A DNA stretch of 7,539 nt from Bacillota bacterium (GTDB lineage: Bacteria > Bacillota > Limnochordia > Darwinibacteriales > Darwinibacteriaceae): assembly GCA_012799535.1 (NCBI GenBank), contig JAAZLB010000157.1, forward strand, positions 1 to 7,539, read 5' to 3'. Both the position numbers and the translations under genes were made by a program. Positions 5,405 to 7,539 of the stretch are shown piece after piece. The notes under the pieces are model-generated. The model searched no databases, was not told where the DNA came from, and saw nothing but the letters and a program-made list of their open reading frames with translations. The stretch's first letter is position 1; each line of letters opens with the position of its first letter.

Positions 5405-6331
5405 ATGCGCATAATTTTCATGGGTACCCCCGATTTCGCGGTACCTAGTCTAAGGGTAGCTGCCCAAGAGCACGAAGTACTAGCCGTAGTTACCCAGCCG
5501 GATCGCCCCCGAGGCCGTGGACAGAGAGTATCCTATTCGCCTGTAAAAAGCTGGGCTCTAGATCAGGGACTCACAGTTTTACAACCAGAACGGATTGGAG
5601 CTTCCCAAGTCATGGATGAGCTGGAGTCTTATGGTGCAGATCTTTTTGTAGTAGTAGCTTTTGGACAAAAGATCCCTACCCGTTTGCTGGAGATGCCGAA
5701 ATTTGGGTGTATTAATGTCCATAGTTCATTATTACCTAAGTATCGGGGCGCAGCCCCAATTAACGCAGCTATTGTTAATGGGGAGAGTGTTACTGGGGTC
5801 ACCACTATGTATCTTAGCGAAGAATGGGATGCAGGTGATCTGATTTTACAAGCAGAAGAACCCATTTATCCTGAGGATACTGCAGGGACTCTGCACGATC
5901 GCCTCATGGAAAAGGGGGCACTGCTCTTAGGCGAAACGTTGCGGCTAATCGAGGTTGGTGAAGCACCGCGGGTTCCCCAAAACCATGATGAGGCTACCTT
6001 TGCCTTTAAGTTAGCTAAAGAAGATGCTTATGTGGACTTTTCCCGCCCAGCTTTGGAATTGGCTAATTTAATCCGGGGCATGAATCCGTGGCCAGGGGCT
6101 CATACTGATATTTTAGGTGAAAATGTTAAAATTTGGAAGGCGCGCCCAGTGGAACAAACTGGCTCACCTGGTTGTATTTTATCCCTTCTACCAGGACAGG
6201 GTTTAGTAGTTGGTTGTGGTGAAGGTGCTTTGCTTTTGGAAGAGTTGCAAAGACCAAACTCCAAGGCAGTATCTGGTCAAGATTTTGCTAATGGTTTGCG
6301 CTTAGCTGTCGGTGATTATTTACAAAGATAG
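5405..6331 (+). CDS. fmt: Methionyl-tRNA formyltransferase
   Basis: Fmt transfers a formyl group from 10-formyltetrahydrofolate to Met-tRNA(fMet), preparing the initiator tRNA. The 308-residue protein has the usual length (about 310) and start (MRIIFMGTPDFAVPSL). The N-terminal formyltransferase domain (about 1-200) contains the catalytic triad Asn104, His106 and Asp142, matching E. coli Asn106, His108 and Asp144 with an offset of 2. It also has the signature SSLLPKYRGAAPIN and the tRNA-binding loop after QPDRPRGRG. The C-terminal OB-like domain (about 205-308) follows, with MNPWPGAHT. The usual Pro after the catalytic His (HPSLLP) is Ser here, a common variant. GAGGGTGA at 5393-5400, inside the def end, serves as its ribosome binding site. 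The def-fmt pair supplies and removes the same formyl group. Confidence 0.97.
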   Translation: MRIIFMGTPDFAVPSLRVAAQEHEVLAVVTQPDRPRGRGQRVSYSPVKSWALDQGLTVLQPERIGASQVMDELESYGADLFVVVAFGQKIPTRLLEMPKFGCINVHSSLLPKYRGAAPINAAIVNGESVTGVTTMYLSEEWDAGDLILQAEEPIYPEDTAGTLHDRLMEKGALLLGETLRLIEVGEAPRVPQNHDEATFAFKLAKEDAYVDFSRPALELANLIRGMNPWPGAHTDILGENVKIWKARPVEQTGSPGCILSLLPGQGLVVGCGEGALLLEELQRPNSKAVSGQDFANGLRLAVGDYLQR

Positions 6332-6343
6332 GAGGAGTAAGCA

Positions 6344-7027
6344 ATGTATTATGATCCAACATTTGTTTTAGTACTTCCTGCTTTGTTTTTTGCCATGTAT
6401 GCACAGTTTAAGGTGAATAGCACTTTTAATCGTTATTTGCGGGAACGTTCTTACGCGGGCTTAACTGGAGCCCAGGTAGCCCGAAGGATTTTAGATGATC
6501 ATGGGCTCCATAATGTGAATGTGGAAAGAGTTGGTGGACGTTTATCTGACCATTATGATCCTAGGGATCGTACAGTGCGTTTATCCCCAGATATTTATAA
6601 TGGCACAAGCTTGGCTGCTGTGAGTGTGGCGGCACATGAAGTTGGTCACGCAGTGCAACATGCTAGTAACTATCTGCCCCTTAATCTGCGCAGTAGCATC
6701 TTTCCTGTCGCTGCCATTGGATCGCAAATGGCTTTTCCCCTGTTTATGGCGGGTTTTATCTTTAGCTTTGATACCCTCATGCTAGTGGGAATTTGGTTTT
6801 TTATTGCTGCCTTAGCGTTTCAGGTGGTCACATTACCAGTTGAATTTAATGCTTCAAGCCGGGCCATCGGTTTTCTAGATGATGGGGGCTATCTAAATCG
6901 GGCAGAAGTGCCTAAAGCTAAAGCTGTGTTGACAGCGGCTGCCCTCACCTATGTGGCAGCTACTGCAGTTGCTGCTACCCAGTTAATTCGCCTATTAGTT
7001 TTGAGAGGACAGAGACGAGACAGATGA
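6344..7027 (+). CDS. yugP: YugP-type membrane zinc metallopeptidase
   Basis: The 227-residue membrane protein belongs to the neutral zinc metallopeptidase family of B. subtilis YugP. It has a first membrane segment at about 6-22, then a soluble part with GGRLSDHYDPRDRTVRLS. The zinc motif HEVGH follows (98-102, with His98 and His102 as ligands and Glu99 catalytic). Two further membrane segments lie at about 119-140 and 143-163. PVEFNASSRA holds a likely third ligand, Glu167, and a last hydrophobic stretch runs at about 192-218 before a basic tail. The substrate is unknown for the family; membrane protein quality control is a guess. ATG 6344 has a strong ribosome binding site, GGAGGAG (6331-6337), 12 bases after fmt. 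A YugP gene between fmt and rsmB is common in Clostridia. Its stop overlaps the rsmB start by four bases. Confidence 0.93.
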   Translation: MYYDPTFVLVLPALFFAMYAQFKVNSTFNRYLRERSYAGLTGAQVARRILDDHGLHNVNVERVGGRLSDHYDPRDRTVRLSPDIYNGTSLAAVSVAAHEVGHAVQHASNYLPLNLRSSIFPVAAIGSQMAFPLFMAGFIFSFDTLMLVGIWFFIAALAFQVVTLPVEFNASSRAIGFLDDGGYLNRAEVPKAKAVLTAAALTYVAATAVAATQLIRLLVLRGQRRDR

Positions 7028-7539
7028 GTAAAGTTACTAACCCTCGCCAACTAGCAGTTTTAACCTTAAACAGACTGGGGGACACAGAGGACTTCCTACG
7101 GGAAGTCCTTGATTTACATATACGGCAGAATAATCTTTCCAGTCTAGATCAGGGTCTATATACCGAATTAGTCTATGGTACCGTAAGGATGCGAAGAAAC
7201 CTTGACTATGTTCTCAGTAAGTATAGTCAACGTCCACTTCATAAACTAAAACCTACGGTTTTAAATAATTTACGGGTGGGGACTTATCAGATCCTATACT
7301 TAGATCGGGTGCCCGATTCTGCAGCGGTTAACGAAGCGGTGAAACTAGCCCGCGAGTTTGAACACCAAGGGGTGGCCAATTTTACTAACGCCATCTTAAG
7401 GCAAGTAGTCAGAAATAAAGGACAAATTACCTACCCTTCCTCGTCAGAAAAACCCCTAGAGTATTTAAGTCTTAAATACTCTTATCCAGAGTGGATTATT
7501 GCTCATTGGATTAAGGAGTGGGGTGTTGAAGAAACAGAA
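7024..7539 (+). CDS. rsmB: 16S rRNA (cytosine-967-C5) methyltransferase, N-terminal part
   Basis: The gene starts at ATG 7024, overlapping the yugP stop (ATGA), and is open to the window end, giving 172 visible residues out of about 440-450. RsmB methylates C967 of 16S rRNA with S-adenosylmethionine. The visible part is the NusB-like RNA-binding domain, with PRQLAVLTLNRL at the start and LDQGLYTELVYGTVRMRRNL (45-64). LRVGTYQILYLDRVPDSAAVNEAV (84-107) and GVANFTNAILRQV follow, then the LSLKYSYPEWII linker that precedes the catalytic domain. The methyltransferase domain lies beyond the window. The ribosome binding site is weak (GAGAGGAC at 7003-7010, 14 bases away), so translation is probably coupled to yugP. 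Two perfect inverted repeats lie within the coding sequence. Confidence 0.95.
   Translation, partial: MSKVTNPRQLAVLTLNRLGDTEDFLREVLDLHIRQNNLSSLDQGLYTELVYGTVRMRRNLDYVLSKYSQRPLHKLKPTVLNNLRVGTYQILYLDRVPDSAAVNEAVKLAREFEHQGVANFTNAILRQVVRNKGQITYPSSSEKPLEYLSLKYSYPEWIIAHWIKEWGVEETE
7088..7109 (+). other. Stable hairpin with UACG tetraloop inside rsmB
   Basis: AGGACTTCC (7088-7096) and GGAAGTCCT (7101-7109) form a perfect 9-bp stem around loop TACG. In RNA this is a C(UACG)G tetraloop of the very stable UNCG class. It covers codons 22-29 of rsmB. No T-run follows, so it is not an intrinsic terminator. Confidence 0.75.
7458..7482 (+). repeat. 25-base palindrome inside rsmB
   Basis: AGAGTATTTAAG (7458-7469) and CTTAAATACTCT (7471-7482) are perfect 12-base inverted arms around a single T at 7470. 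In RNA this could fold as an 11-bp, A/U-rich hairpin with a 3-base loop. It encodes LEYLSLKYS, part of the conserved linker of RsmB, so protein constraint explains some of the sequence but not the symmetry. Confidence 0.7.

Noticed and set aside
6561..6575. Small inverted repeat GATCC-TAG-GGATC in yugP
   Set aside because: The arms are only five perfect base pairs and are explained by codons for the conserved YDPRDR stretch.

Overview
The window looks like core chromosome of a Bacillota (Firmicutes) bacterium, probably of a clostridial or Peptococcaceae-like lineage. The evidence is gene order: Ca2+-ATPase, yicC, remA, gmk, rpoZ, priA, def, fmt, yugP, rsmB is the classical Bacillota arrangement. 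RemA and the start of Gmk also read almost like the Bacillus subtilis proteins. Composition is moderate (about 45% G+C by eye) and even along the window. All genes are on the + strand and tightly packed. No mobile element, tRNA, rRNA or CRISPR array was seen, and no gap exceeds 100 bases.

Layout. Positions 1-180 hold the last 59 codons of a calcium-type P-type ATPase. Positions 252-2630 form a compact block: yicC (endoribonuclease family), a small gene for an actinobacterial-type integration host factor (mIHF-like), remA, gmk and a short rpoZ. A clear intrinsic terminator at 2644-2674 closes this block. Positions 2689-7539 form a second block: priA, def (with its own likely extended -10 promoter), fmt, a YugP-type membrane zinc peptidase and the first 172 codons of rsmB, which runs off the window.

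How the genes fit together. The first block pairs two small DNA-binding proteins (mIHF-like and RemA) with guanylate kinase and the RNA polymerase omega subunit, so chromosome architecture and transcription sit beside GTP supply. The second block covers replication restart (PriA), handling of the N-terminal formyl group (Fmt formylates initiator tRNA, Def removes the formyl group from finished proteins) and 16S rRNA methylation (RsmB).

Points of interest. The mIHF-like gene lies just before remA-gmk in a Bacillota-type cluster, and an 11-base direct repeat occurs in its leader. coaBC, usually between rpoZ and priA, is absent and a terminator stands in its place. The omega protein lacks its usual N-terminus. 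All five genes before the terminator start with TTG or GTG, while all five after it start with ATG. Two perfect inverted repeats lie inside the rsmB coding sequence, one with a UACG tetraloop. No wholly new multi-gene system is evident; the window is mostly housekeeping with these regulatory oddities.
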